21,107 nucleotides of DNA from Opitutia bacterium UBA7374 (lineage in GTDB: Bacteria > Verrucomicrobiota > Verrucomicrobiia > Opitutales > Coraliomargaritaceae). The position numbers and the translations under genes were made by a program. The notes under the pieces were generated by a model. That model was not told the DNA's origin. It ran no database searches and worked only from the letters and a program-made list of their open reading frames with translations. Location: contig DKOA01000047.1 of assembly GCA_002469895.1 (NCBI GenBank), forward strand, positions 1 through 21,107. Direction: 5' to 3'. Each line of letters opens with the position of its first letter. The stretch's first letter is position 1. Positions 8,538 through 16,657 of the stretch are shown here, one piece after another.

Positions 8538-8837
8538 GTTAAAGAGTTGACGATGGCTTTCCACCACTTGGGCGCAGGACATGGCTGGTGTGATGTCCAA
8601 CTCCATACCGAATTGTGCTCTCCAGGGAGCAAAGTGTTTGAATATCGCATCGGCCCCATCCGCTTTACAGACGATCACGCCGGTCCCATCACCGGGCGCA
8701 TGATAACGAAATTTAATTTCAAACCCGTCAAACTTGTCTTCCGGATAGCCTGCATCGGCGTACTCAACAAACTTTTGGTAGGCAGCAACTTGCTTTTCTA
8801 CGCAGTGAAACTTCCATTTTACGATATAGCTTTGCAT
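8526..8837 (-). CDS. Small DUF3303-like protein
   Basis: The 103-residue soluble protein has no signal peptide or membrane segment. It resembles the DUF3303-type small proteins found in many marine bacteria: an opening strand MQSYIVKWKFH, a central segment EDKFDGFEIKFRYHAPGDG (residues 33-51), a strand TGVIVCKADGADAIFKHFAPW (about 52-72), and a final DITPAMS strand. The pattern suggests a small ferredoxin-like (dimeric alpha/beta barrel) fold. No catalytic residues stand out and its function is unknown. It lies 86 bases downstream of glgP on the same strand and meets serC tail to tail, with both stops inside the dyad-rich gap. The ATG at 8837 has no Shine-Dalgarno. I recognise the family from overall sequence style, so this is a moderate call. 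Confidence 0.65.
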   Translation of the reverse strand: MQSYIVKWKFHCVEKQVAAYQKFVEYADAGYPEDKFDGFEIKFRYHAPGDGTGVIVCKADGADAIFKHFAPWRAQFGMELDITPAMSCAQVVESHRQLFNESA

Positions 8838-8895
8838 AAGAGTTAGTAATCTTTTGGTTGTATACTGGTTGGCTGGTTAACGAGATTGTATGCAG

Positions 8896-8917
8896 TTGAA
8901 AGAGACTCCTCTGTCAA
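8896..8917 (-). terminator. Hairpin just after glgP
   Basis: TTGA-A-AGAG, loop ACTC, CTCT-G-TCAA forms a 22-base inverted repeat: two 4-bp stems separated by one A/G mismatch. It begins 7 bases after the glgP stop (8924). Symmetry and position suggest a terminator or an mRNA-protecting hairpin. There is no U-run after it, so an intrinsic terminator is not certain. Confidence 0.35.
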
Positions 8918-8923
8918 TGTGGT

Positions 8924-11527
8924 TTAAGCGTTAATTGCCACCGGTTTGAGTTTCCAGATCTGCTCGGCATATTCCCCGATCGTCCGGTCGCTGGAGAAGC
9001 GCCCCATGCGAGCGGTATTGAGGATAGCCATCCGAGCCCACCCACGGGAATCGCTGTAAGCGCGATCGGCCGCTTCCTGTGCGTGAATGTAATCGGCATA
9101 ATCCTCCAGGCAAAGGTATGGATCGCCCCCCTCGAGCAGGCTACTGCAGAGTGGCGCAAAGGCATCGTGCTCACCCGGCGTAAAGAAGTCGGAGTGCAAC
9201 CAATCGACGACGGCCTTGAGTTCCCAATTCGCGTTGTAAACATCGTAGGGCTGATAACCACGAGTACGGAGTTCTTCGACCTGTTCTACAGTTAATCCAA
9301 AGATAAAAATGTTTTCTTGACCGACTTCGTCGCGGATTTCGACATTGGCGCCGTCGAGGGTACCGATGGTCAGCGCACCGTTGAGGGCGAGCTTCATATT
9401 GCCGGTACCGGAGGCTTCTTTACCGGCGGTAGAAATCTGTTCAGAGAGATCGGCCGCAGGTATCATCTTTTCCGCCAGTGAGACACAGTAGTTCTGTGGG
9501 AAGACAATCTTTATGCGGCCACCGACTCGCGGGTCGTTATTGATCTTTTCGGCGACTTTGTTGATCGCACGAATGATGTTTTTGGCCAGCGCATATCCCG
9601 GGGCAGCCTTCGCCCCGAAAATAAAGACGCGTGGGTTCATCACATAATCGGGGTCATTGAGTATGCGGCGATAGAGCGTGAGAATGTGCAGCAGGTTTAG
9701 GTGCTGACGCTTGTATTCATGGAGGCGCTTGATCTGTACATCAAAGAGCGCATCGGGGCTAATCTCGATGCCACAATCTGCACGCACATAATCGGCAAAG
9801 GCCTGTTTGTTGGCACGTTTGATGGCCATAAATCGGTCTTGGAACTCGGCATCATCGGCGTAGTCGGCAAGTTCGGTCAGCCGGTCGAGATTCTTCGGCC
9901 AGTCGCTGCCCAACTTTTCCGTAATGAGAGCGGCTAGGCCTGGGTTACAGGCGAGCAGCCAGCGACGCGGCGTAATCCCGTTGGTCATGTTGACCAATTT
10001 ATCCGGATACAATTCATGAAATGTGGAGAAGAGGTGCTTCTTCAATAAATCGGTGTGCAGCGCCGCAACACCATTGACCCGGGTGGAACCGACGACCGAG
10101 AGATAAGCCATGCGAATCATCTTGGGCTGCCCTTCCTGAATGATGGAAAGCTCGGCCTTTTTGGCATTATCACCCGGCCACTTAGCTTCCACCTCATCTT
10201 CGAGGAAGCGGTGGTTGATCTCATAAACAATTTCCAGATGCCGGGGCAGCACCTTCTCAAAAAGGGGTACGCTCCAACGTTCCAATGCTTCGGGCAGGAG
10301 GGTATGATTGGTGTAATTGCAGGCGGTGCGCGTGATTTCCCAGGCATCTGACCACTCCAGGCCGTGCTCATCGATAAGCAGGCGCATCAACTCAGGCACC
10401 GCGATCGCGGGATGCGTATCATTTAACTGAAGGGCATTAAATTCGGCAAATTCGGCCCAATCATCATGCCCGTGCAAAAAGCGGCGGATGATATCCTTGA
10501 GCGAGCAACTAACGAAGAAATATTGCTGAACGAGGCGCAGTTCTTTTCCGTTCTCGGTGTTGTCATTGGGATACAGCACCTTGGAGATGGTTTCTCCGGT
10601 CGCTTTCTCCCGGACGGCTTCTACGTAACCGCCCTCGTTAAAGATGTTGAGATCAAACTCCTGCGAGGCGCGGGCATCCCAGAGGCGGAGGAAGTTCACC
10701 GTCTCCCCGCCATAGCCAACGATACCGATATCAAAGGGTACTCCGACGACGGTCTTACAATCGACCCACACGGGATGATACTCTCCTTTGTCTCCAACTT
10801 GGTGCTCGACCCGCCCATAGAGTTGTACTTCCTGACTGAAATTGGGCCGCATGACCTCCCATGGGCAACCTTTCTCCTGCCAGACGTCGGGATGCTCAAT
10901 CTGGTGACCGTCTTTAAACTCCTGCCGAAAGAGGCCAAATTCATAGTGGATTCCGTACCCCACGGCAGGCAGATCCAAAGTGGCCAGGGAATCGAGGAAG
11001 CAAGCAGCGAGTCGCCCGAGACCCCCGTTACCGAGGCCCATGTCTGCCTCCTCCGAGGTGATTTCGTCAAAGTCTTGACCAAGTTCGCCCAGCGCTTCCC
11101 GTGCAGCATCATAGAGACCGGCATTATGTAGGTTATTGATTAGCAGACGGCCCATCAAATATTCCAGGCTGAGATAATAGGCACGACGTACTTTTTTCCG
11201 GTGATGTTCTGCCTGCGTCTTCATAAACCGGTCGAGCATACGGTCGCGCACGGCATAACAGGTAGCCGTCCACCATTCATCTCGGGTGGCACTTTCCGGA
11301 TGGCGCGCCAAGGTGTAGCGAAGGTGATTGAGGATGGAGGTCTTGACCGAATCGGTACTATTGCCCACCGCAAAGCGGAAAGCCTCTGTGCCCCCATGCG
11401 GTGGCATGGTGTGCACAGTCTTCGACTGAGTGGTTGCCTTGATACTTTTCTTGGCAGACTTCGCGGTCTCTTTAACAGCGGATTTGAGCCCTGTTGTAGC
11501 GGACTTCTTGGTAGCTCGTTTAGTCAT
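8924..11527 (-). CDS. glgP: Glycogen/alpha-glucan phosphorylase
   Basis: GlgP releases glucose-1-phosphate from the ends of alpha-1,4-glucans using phosphate and a pyridoxal phosphate cofactor, in the cytoplasm. The 867-residue protein is typical in length once a 40-residue tail is removed. Family landmarks include YYLSLEYLMGR, LGNGGLGRLAACFLDS, LNDTHPAIAVPELMR, VNMTNGITPRRWL, KRLHEYKRQHLN, and the PLP-site segment EASGTGNMKLALNGALTIGT with the cofactor lysine K712. Residues 1-38 are rich in Lys, Ala, Thr and Ser, resemble a histone-H1-like tail, and are not part of the enzyme fold. A later ATG (residue 41, MPPHGGTEAF) could also be a start, but the tail is in frame and open. It follows the 481-residue gene by 97 bases and has no obvious Shine-Dalgarno. 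No other glycogen gene is in the window. Confidence 0.95.
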   Translation of the reverse strand: MTKRATKKSATTGLKSAVKETAKSAKKSIKATTQSKTVHTMPPHGGTEAFRFAVGNSTDSVKTSILNHLRYTLARHPESATRDEWWTATCYAVRDRMLDRFMKTQAEHHRKKVRRAYYLSLEYLMGRLLINNLHNAGLYDAAREALGELGQDFDEITSEEADMGLGNGGLGRLAACFLDSLATLDLPAVGYGIHYEFGLFRQEFKDGHQIEHPDVWQEKGCPWEVMRPNFSQEVQLYGRVEHQVGDKGEYHPVWVDCKTVVGVPFDIGIVGYGGETVNFLRLWDARASQEFDLNIFNEGGYVEAVREKATGETISKVLYPNDNTENGKELRLVQQYFFVSCSLKDIIRRFLHGHDDWAEFAEFNALQLNDTHPAIAVPELMRLLIDEHGLEWSDAWEITRTACNYTNHTLLPEALERWSVPLFEKVLPRHLEIVYEINHRFLEDEVEAKWPGDNAKKAELSIIQEGQPKMIRMAYLSVVGSTRVNGVAALHTDLLKKHLFSTFHELYPDKLVNMTNGITPRRWLLACNPGLAALITEKLGSDWPKNLDRLTELADYADDAEFQDRFMAIKRANKQAFADYVRADCGIEISPDALFDVQIKRLHEYKRQHLNLLHILTLYRRILNDPDYVMNPRVFIFGAKAAPGYALAKNIIRAINKVAEKINNDPRVGGRIKIVFPQNYCVSLAEKMIPAADLSEQISTAGKEASGTGNMKLALNGALTIGTLDGANVEIRDEVGQENIFIFGLTVEQVEELRTRGYQPYDVYNANWELKAVVDWLHSDFFTPGEHDAFAPLCSSLLEGGDPYLCLEDYADYIHAQEAADRAYSDSRGWARMAILNTARMGRFSSDRTIGEYAEQIWKLKPVAINA

Positions 11528-11560
11528 AAAATAGATTAATCACATTGAAATTTGAAATAA

Positions 11561-11571
11561 GGGCAGACCCC
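11561..11571. repeat. GGGCAGACCCC element in glgP leader
   Basis: The gap of 97 bases between the 481-residue gene and glgP holds TTGAAATTTGAAATAAGGGCAGACCCC (11545-11571). The final 11 bases resemble, from memory, short extragenic elements seen in many genomes near small transposases. No transposase or second copy is visible in the window, so this may be a fragment or chance. Nothing else stands out in the gap. Confidence 0.25.
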
Positions 11572-11624
11572 GGAATCCAACAAAAGTTGCGCTTTCATGA
11601 TGGCATTCTGTGAACGCTCTGCGC

Positions 11625-13070
11625 TTAGAATGCATCAGTATCCGCCACTTCAACACAAGGCAGCAAAGAAGCGTCTTTCATGCCATGAATGATTTTTTTA
11701 TCGGCCGGGCAGAGAGTGGCGAGTATGCCGTGCAGGGATACCCGCTTTTTTTGCTCATCCAGAAAATAATACGGACACAAACGGACACGCGCTTCCATCT
11801 GGCGAATTTGACCGTTCTCCCGGTAGACCGGATGGCGGATACGCTTCGGTTTTTCATACTGCTGTAAGAGATGGAGCGAGTTTTCTGCCATGGTGACGGC
11901 CTGCCATATAGCGTCTTCCCAATCGCTGCGCGAACAGTCACTGCCCAGAGTCACACTGCGGGCACCCCAGGCGCTCTCATGGAACCCACTGATTTTTATG
12001 ATCAGATTGCGCTCCTTTTTCCCGGCATCCACCAATTGCTCCCAGCGACTGATCGGCTTACCGGCGACTGACGGTCCGTCGAGCACCGCATTGGGCGGCA
12101 GTTCGACCGGATCCATGACCCAACTCGCGGGGATCACTTCCTTGAGAATACGGTACGAGTTTTTGGGGAGATTTTCTTTCCAGAAATCTTCAAGGATGCG
12201 GTGATGAAAGAGTGCCAACGCAAGCTTCTCCTCCTGAAAAGGACGCATTGGTGGCGTCAGATTGATTTGTGCCTGTTGGCGAGCCTCCAGGAGGTACTCG
12301 GCAATACTGACATTGGCCAAGTCAAAGAGCTCCCAAAAGCGATAGATGATGTCGACCTCCTGCGGGTCTCCGTCGATGCCGACACAGATGGACTCCCCTA
12401 ACGGCATCACCTGATCGGGGTGAAAGACATGCACCCGGCGCCCTCTTTGGCGCAATTGTGAGGCGATCCACTCCATTTCCGGCCGGTAGGTCGCCGCTTC
12501 ATCACTCACCAGGATCGCGATATAGGGAGAACTCTTTCGCGGTGCCCGCATGCAAAGAGCGGTGTAGAAGGCTTCGATCATATCCTGCTGGCCGGCCCCA
12601 ATCAAAGCCTCTCCATGAACCGGAGTGTAGAGACGGTTGAGGAAAGCGGTGAGGCCGATTCCACCCGGAACGGAGTCGATCTCGGTCAGAGCAAAACCGT
12701 TCTCCGTGATCAATAGATCCGGTCGAATGACCGATGGCGAGGCTCCGCGGACAGCCTCTCCTCGGGCGTGTTGAATGAGGTGATCCGGCTTGCCGCGATC
12801 CAAATACTCAGCCACCCAGGGCGCCGTCAGCTCACGATTACGCAAGAGGTTTCGCGCCTCGGCAGAACGCAGGTAAAGTGTCTCCAGGGCGCGGTGAAAG
12901 TCGTAACAGGCCTGACCGATGGCCTCGATGTAGCGAAGTTGCGCGGCAGTCAGGGCAAACGCTTTGGGTGAAGTCAGCCAGGTCTTATTCTCAAAGAGGC
13001 TTTGCTCGGAGAACGCCTCCATGGCTTCCTCGTAAGGCAATACCGGAGAGCTATCCTTTGCTTCAGTCAT
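11625..13070 (-). CDS. Uncharacterised protein, possibly circularly permuted ATP-grasp-like
   Basis: I do not recognise this 481-residue soluble protein with confidence. Several stretches recall circularly permuted ATP-grasp or glutathionylspermidine-synthase-like proteins. RPDLLITENGFALTEIDSVPG (116-136) resembles the Arg-Pro-Asp...Glu-Asn/Asp metal and substrate segment. VSDEAATYRPEMEWIASQL (188-206) resembles the small central Rossmann-like unit, VDIIYRFWEL (239-248) the following strand, and LIIKISGFHESAWGARSV (356-373) the ATP-lysine and glycine-loop region. If right, it would join a carboxylate to an amine or amino acid using ATP; the product is unknown. The ATG at 13070 lies in ATGACTGA and overlaps the prfB stop (13065-13063), with GAAAGGA upstream, so translation is probably coupled to prfB. 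Upstream in-frame ATGs (13088, 13139) overlap prfB further and are less likely. Confidence 0.5.
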   Translation of the reverse strand: MTEAKDSSPVLPYEEAMEAFSEQSLFENKTWLTSPKAFALTAAQLRYIEAIGQACYDFHRALETLYLRSAEARNLLRNRELTAPWVAEYLDRGKPDHLIQHARGEAVRGASPSVIRPDLLITENGFALTEIDSVPGGIGLTAFLNRLYTPVHGEALIGAGQQDMIEAFYTALCMRAPRKSSPYIAILVSDEAATYRPEMEWIASQLRQRGRRVHVFHPDQVMPLGESICVGIDGDPQEVDIIYRFWELFDLANVSIAEYLLEARQQAQINLTPPMRPFQEEKLALALFHHRILEDFWKENLPKNSYRILKEVIPASWVMDPVELPPNAVLDGPSVAGKPISRWEQLVDAGKKERNLIIKISGFHESAWGARSVTLGSDCSRSDWEDAIWQAVTMAENSLHLLQQYEKPKRIRHPVYRENGQIRQMEARVRLCPYYFLDEQKKRVSLHGILATLCPADKKIIHGMKDASLLPCVEVADTDAF

Positions 13071-14224
13071 CGAGCGAATTCCTTTCATCAGCGGACCTAC
13101 GGGAAGTCGGCCCACCTGCCCGCAACCAAGCGTGGACAAAGAGGTCCAGTTCGCCGTCCATCACCGCCTGAACATTACCCGTTTCGGCTCCCGTGCGCAG
13201 GTCCTTGACCAGTTGATAGGGCTGAAAGACATAGGAGCGGATCTGGTTCCCCCAGGCGATCTCACCCTTCTCACCGTAAAACTTCTCCATCTCACTGCGC
13301 TTCTCGTCCTGCATTTTTTCGTAAATGCGAGACTTCAGAGTCCGCATGGCGGTCGCTTTGTTTTTGATCTGTGAGCGCTCGTTCTGGCAGGTCACGACGA
13401 GATTGGTTGGCAGGTGAGTCAGTCGCACCGCAGACTCGGTACGATTAACGTGCTGACCGCCCTTACCGCTAGCCCGGTAGACATCTGTGCGGATTTCGGC
13501 ATCCGGTATATCCAAATCGATATCATCCTCAATTTCCGCGATCACATCAACGGAGGAAAAGGATGTGTGGCGCCGAGCGTTTGAGTCAAAGGGACTGATT
13601 CGAACAAGACGATGAACCCCGCGCTCCGCCTTGGCATAGCCGTAGGCATTGGGTCCCTCTATGCGAATGGTTGCGGAGGAAATGCCGGCTTCTTCACCCG
13701 GCATAATGTCCTGCACCTCCACAGCATAGCCCGACCGCTCGCCCCAGCGCGTGTACATGCGCAGGAGCATATCGCCCCAATCACAGGATTCAGTGCCGCC
13801 CGCGCCGGCGTGGATCGTCAGGAGTGCGTTGCAGCTATCGTGCGGACCGGTGAGGAAGGAGGCCAGTTCCAGAGCATCCAGCTTGGGAGCCAATTTTGCC
13901 AGTGCAGCGAGCACTTCCTTCTCCATGGAGGCCAACTCAGGGTCGTCGCCGGACTCTTCAATCAATTCAAGCATGGTCTGGAGGTCATCGACCTCGGCAT
14001 TAAAAGCCTTGGCTGGATTGACCGCTGACTTCAGGCGGTTGACTTCACCGATTACTTTGCGCGCTTCTTCCTGGTCATCCCAAAAAGTGGGCTCGGCCAT
14101 CCGCGTCTCCAGTTCGGCAATCTTTTCCTGCTTATTATCGCCGTCAAAGATACCTCCAGATATGCCCGGCCCGGCGGGTGATGTCGTCGATCTGGGTGCG
14201 CACTTCCGGTGTGATCAATTGCAT
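13063..14224 (-). CDS. prfB: Peptide chain release factor 2 with programmed +1 frameshift
   Basis: RF2 reads UAA and UGA stop codons and triggers peptide release. The gene starts at ATG 14224 (AGGA upstream at normal spacing), runs 26 codons to an in-frame TGA at 14146-14144, then must slip +1 at CTT (14149-14147) to continue with GAC (14145-14143) to the stop at 13063. The 386-residue product has the stop-recognition tripeptide SPF (210-212) and the catalytic GGQ (255-257, within RASGKGGQHVN). The first part reads MQLITPEVRTQIDDI, as expected for RF2, while the second begins DGDNKQEKIAELETR. E. coli RF2 is 365 residues; the excess here is mostly the C-terminal tail after AWLRAGGPTSRR. It follows phoH by 70 bases and its stop overlaps the next gene. 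RF2 level likely controls its own frameshifting. Confidence 0.96.
14143..14155 (-). promoter_or_regulatory. prfB: prfB programmed +1 ribosomal frameshift site
   Basis: On the minus strand, AGGTATCTTTGAC has an internal SD-like AGG three bases before the slippery CTT, then the TGA recognised by RF2 itself and a C after it. The spacing between AGG and CTT equals that of the well-studied E. coli site. When RF2 is scarce, TGA decoding is slow and the ribosome slips to read GAC. Confidence 0.96.
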
Positions 14225-14289
14225 AGGAAATCCTGTTCTAGTAAACCAATGGGTAAAAGCTTAATTTTCAGAATAGCTCGTCACTCCGT

Positions 14290-14305
14290 ATTTGCTAAAG
14301 CAAAT
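14290..14305. repeat. Inverted repeat spanning the phoH stop codon
   Basis: ATTTGC-TAAA-GCAAAT is a perfect 6-bp stem with a four-base loop, or 7 bp with a two-base loop. It contains the phoH TAG at 14297-14295. In the 70-base phoH-prfB gap it is the only clear dyad. No U-run follows it directly on the minus strand, so a weak attenuator or mRNA end-protecting hairpin is only a possibility. Confidence 0.35.
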
Positions 14306-15848
14306 CGGCAGCGAGATCGGCCAGCTCGGACCGCACGCCGGTGCTGAGTTCCAGGTGGGCAGTGATTTCGGTGCCTTTTAGACGCTGCGCTGTATGAACA
14401 AGCCCATTTGAACTGGCATCGAGGAACATACTGTCGACCTGTGCGGGATCCCCCAAAAGGATCACCTTAGAGCCTTCTGCCATACGACTGACTACAGTCT
14501 TCGCCTCGTGCGGCGTGAGGTTCTGCGCTTCATCAATGATAAAGATGGTATTCGCGAGGGAGCGCCCGCGGATAAAGGTCATCGCTTCGACCTCCACCAT
14601 GCCGAAATCAAAAAGAAACTGATAGGGCTTGCGCGGAGAGTTGGCCTCATCCTCGTCCTGATCGCCGGCAATCGGTTGCTTGGCGAGTTTTGCCATGGCC
14701 TTTTTGCGCTTACGATTCGAGGTGATGCGGTCAATCCGCTCCTGCTCCTTCTTCGGCTCCTCTGAGGAAGCCAGCTTGCGGTTATTGAAAAGAACTTCGA
14801 GGTTATCGTAAAAGGGCGCGATGTAAGGAGCCATCTTTTCTTCCAGAGTACCGGGAAGCGCCCCGGTATCTTTACCGATATGAACCAATGGGCGGGTAAT
14901 AAAGACGCGCTCATAAAGGTTATCTTCCCCAAGAGCCTGATACAATGCCATGGCAATACTGACCAGCGTCTTACCCGTGCCCGCCTTACCGGTACAAGTG
15001 ACCAGTTTAATGTCCTCGTCCAAAAGTGCGTCCATGAGCATGCGCTGCTCCTCATTGAGTGGACTGATGCGTATGCCCTTGGGGATTTTTACCCCGACAC
15101 CATCGCCCACAATGAGAGCTTCGAGTTGACCATCGCCACGATACCGGGCCGGCTCCCGGAACTCACCATGGCCGACATAAATATACTCGTTGAGAAAGAG
15201 ATGGCTGGTCTTTTCCGGAGCCAGATCCACGCCATGCTCTTCAAGAAATCGCTCATAGTCCGCTTCTTCCAAAAGCAAGGTCTTGCAGCCCACACTTTCG
15301 GCCGCACGCACCTTGTCGTTCATGTAGTCCTGCACCTCTTGCCCCAGGGCGATCCCCTTTAGGGCCATATTGGCGTCCTTTGTCACCAGAATCACCCGAC
15401 TGTCCGCGTACTGCTCATTCAGAAATACGACCGAAGCGAGAATCCGATTATCCATCTTCTCCAGATCGCCCAGTGTGGCCTTGAGTAGTTTCATGCCCTC
15501 ACTGTCTGCCGTGCCATTAACCAGATAATCGTTAATCACGACAATCAATCGGCCACCGCTCGGAAGATCGCGCCCCAGGGTAGAACTGCTTTTCCCTTTT
15601 AACTCAGCCGGCTTGGATAATGTGGCCTCATCGAACAATCGACGCAGATCACGGTGCACCTTGCGGGCGGCATAACCAAGCTCACCCGGGGCCGATTTTT
15701 TTCGGTCCAACTCTTCCAGTACTTCGACCGGAATCGCCAGTGTGTTCTCCTCAAATTTTTGGAGGCACTGCGGATCATGCAGTAGTACATTAGTATCGAG
15801 GACAAAAATCTTGTTTGCCCGGCTCTTTTTCTTGTTTTGTCTAGGCAA
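14295..15848 (-). CDS. phoH: PIN-PhoH family protein (YlaK-type predicted ribonuclease/ATPase)
   Basis: The protein joins an N-terminal PIN-type nuclease domain to a C-terminal PhoH ATPase and probably acts in RNA metabolism; its precise role is not established. With a start at 15848 it has 517 residues. PIN signature FVLDTNVLLHDP lies at 15-26 and VTKDANMALKG near 155-165. Walker A GKAGTGKT is at 287-294, and Walker B IFIIDEAQN at 435-443, followed by LLGDPAQVD. A charged, Lys/Glu-rich insert separates the two ATPase motifs (about 355-410). I favour the TTG at 15848 because LPRQNKKKSRANK matches the common MPRQNKKK family opening. The in-frame ATG at 15986 would add 46 non-conserved residues and overlap the divergent rnc start. 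No Shine-Dalgarno supports either. It begins the phoH-prfB run, 70 bases before prfB. Confidence 0.88.
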   Translation of the reverse strand: MPRQNKKKSRANKIFVLDTNVLLHDPQCLQKFEENTLAIPVEVLEELDRKKSAPGELGYAARKVHRDLRRLFDEATLSKPAELKGKSSSTLGRDLPSGGRLIVVINDYLVNGTADSEGMKLLKATLGDLEKMDNRILASVVFLNEQYADSRVILVTKDANMALKGIALGQEVQDYMNDKVRAAESVGCKTLLLEEADYERFLEEHGVDLAPEKTSHLFLNEYIYVGHGEFREPARYRGDGQLEALIVGDGVGVKIPKGIRISPLNEEQRMLMDALLDEDIKLVTCTGKAGTGKTLVSIAMALYQALGEDNLYERVFITRPLVHIGKDTGALPGTLEEKMAPYIAPFYDNLEVLFNNRKLASSEEPKKEQERIDRITSNRKRKKAMAKLAKQPIAGDQDEDEANSPRKPYQFLFDFGMVEVEAMTFIRGRSLANTIFIIDEAQNLTPHEAKTVVSRMAEGSKVILLGDPAQVDSMFLDASSNGLVHTAQRLKGTEITAHLELSTGVRSELADLAADLL

Positions 15849-15976
15849 GGTAAAGGATGGCTGGAAACGTAAAAGTAAGGACTCGCTTGCGCTTGTCGAT
15901 AAGATGAGATGCCATCTACCAACATCGCCACGGACTTGGGGCAAGCCGGAAAACCCGCCTTCATGAAAATTTAGCA
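15849..15976. other. Divergent intergenic region, phoH / rnc
   Basis: This 128-base gap should carry promoters for both directions, but I found no convincing -35/-10 pair on either strand. It contains an 11-base palindrome, AGATGCCATCT (15907-15917), which might bind a regulator. If phoH really starts at 15986, the gap would vanish. Confidence 0.4.
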
Positions 15977-16657
15977 ATGACGACATATAAAAGTGCGCTC
16001 ACAACTGCGGTTGGCTATACCTTTCACCGCGAAGAACTACTCACGCAGGCGCTGAAACACCCTAGCCTGGATATCGGGTTAATGGACAACCAACGGCTTG
16101 AATTCCTGGGTGATGCCGTACTTGGTCTCGTTGTGGCAGATGCCCTATACCAAAGCTATCCCGAGCAGGCGGAAGGCGAACTGGACCGCATGCGGGCGAA
16201 TCTGGTCAGTGGAAAATCACTCGCGAAAAAAGCCGGACAGCTGGAGCTGCAAAACTATCTGGAAGTTAGCGAAGCGCAACGCAAGCACCGGCCCGAGCCG
16301 AGTCCCGGCATGCTGGAAGACGCTCTTGAAGCCCTGATTGGCGCAATTTACCTAGATGGTGGCCTCGTGCCTGCTCGCACATTCATCGAAAAAATCTTTT
16401 CCGATGAACTCGCAGAGGCAGGACAAGCGGCCTCGGAACGCTCCCCCAAAACACAATTGCAGGAATGGAGCCAGGAACATCATGCCGGTGCACGGCCGGA
16501 TTATACCCTCCTCGAAACCAACGGCCCGGCCCATCAACGCAACTATACAGTCGAAGTCCGTATAGCGGATCGGTTGATTGCCAGCGGCACCGGCTCCTCA
16601 AAGAAAAATGCCGAAGTCGCGGCAGCAGCTAACGCACTGCAAACGCTCAAGACCTGA
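15977..16657 (+). CDS. rnc: Ribonuclease III
   Basis: RNase III cuts double-stranded RNA, chiefly in rRNA and mRNA processing in the cytoplasm. The 226-residue length is standard. The signature NQRLEFLGDAVL is at 38-49 and supplies the metal-binding E42 and D46. MLEDALEALIGA (112-123) supplies D115 and E118. A double-stranded RNA-binding domain follows at about 156-225, beginning PKTQLQEWSQEHH and ending KKNAEVAAAANAL. Q39 replaces the E38 of E. coli, a common variant. The stop overlaps the mfd start by one base (TGATG), so rnc, mfd and the parvulin gene form a coupled operon. No Shine-Dalgarno precedes the ATG. Confidence 0.97.
   Translation: MTTYKSALTTAVGYTFHREELLTQALKHPSLDIGLMDNQRLEFLGDAVLGLVVADALYQSYPEQAEGELDRMRANLVSGKSLAKKAGQLELQNYLEVSEAQRKHRPEPSPGMLEDALEALIGAIYLDGGLVPARTFIEKIFSDELAEAGQAASERSPKTQLQEWSQEHHAGARPDYTLLETNGPAHQRNYTVEVRIADRLIASGTGSSKKNAEVAAAANALQTLKT

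Noticed and set aside
8885..8917. TTGACA and TACAAT upstream of the DUF3303-like gene as a promoter
   Set aside because: The spacer is 21 bases, too long for a standard sigma-70 promoter, and TTGACA is one arm of the hairpin after glgP.
13063..14100. prfB read as starting at ATG 14100
   Set aside because: The upstream 26 codons plus frameshift site give the expected RF2 N-terminus and have a proper Shine-Dalgarno.
15849..15986. PhoH start at ATG 15986
   Set aside because: It overlaps the divergent rnc start and adds 46 residues that do not look like the family; TTG 15848 gives the usual opening.
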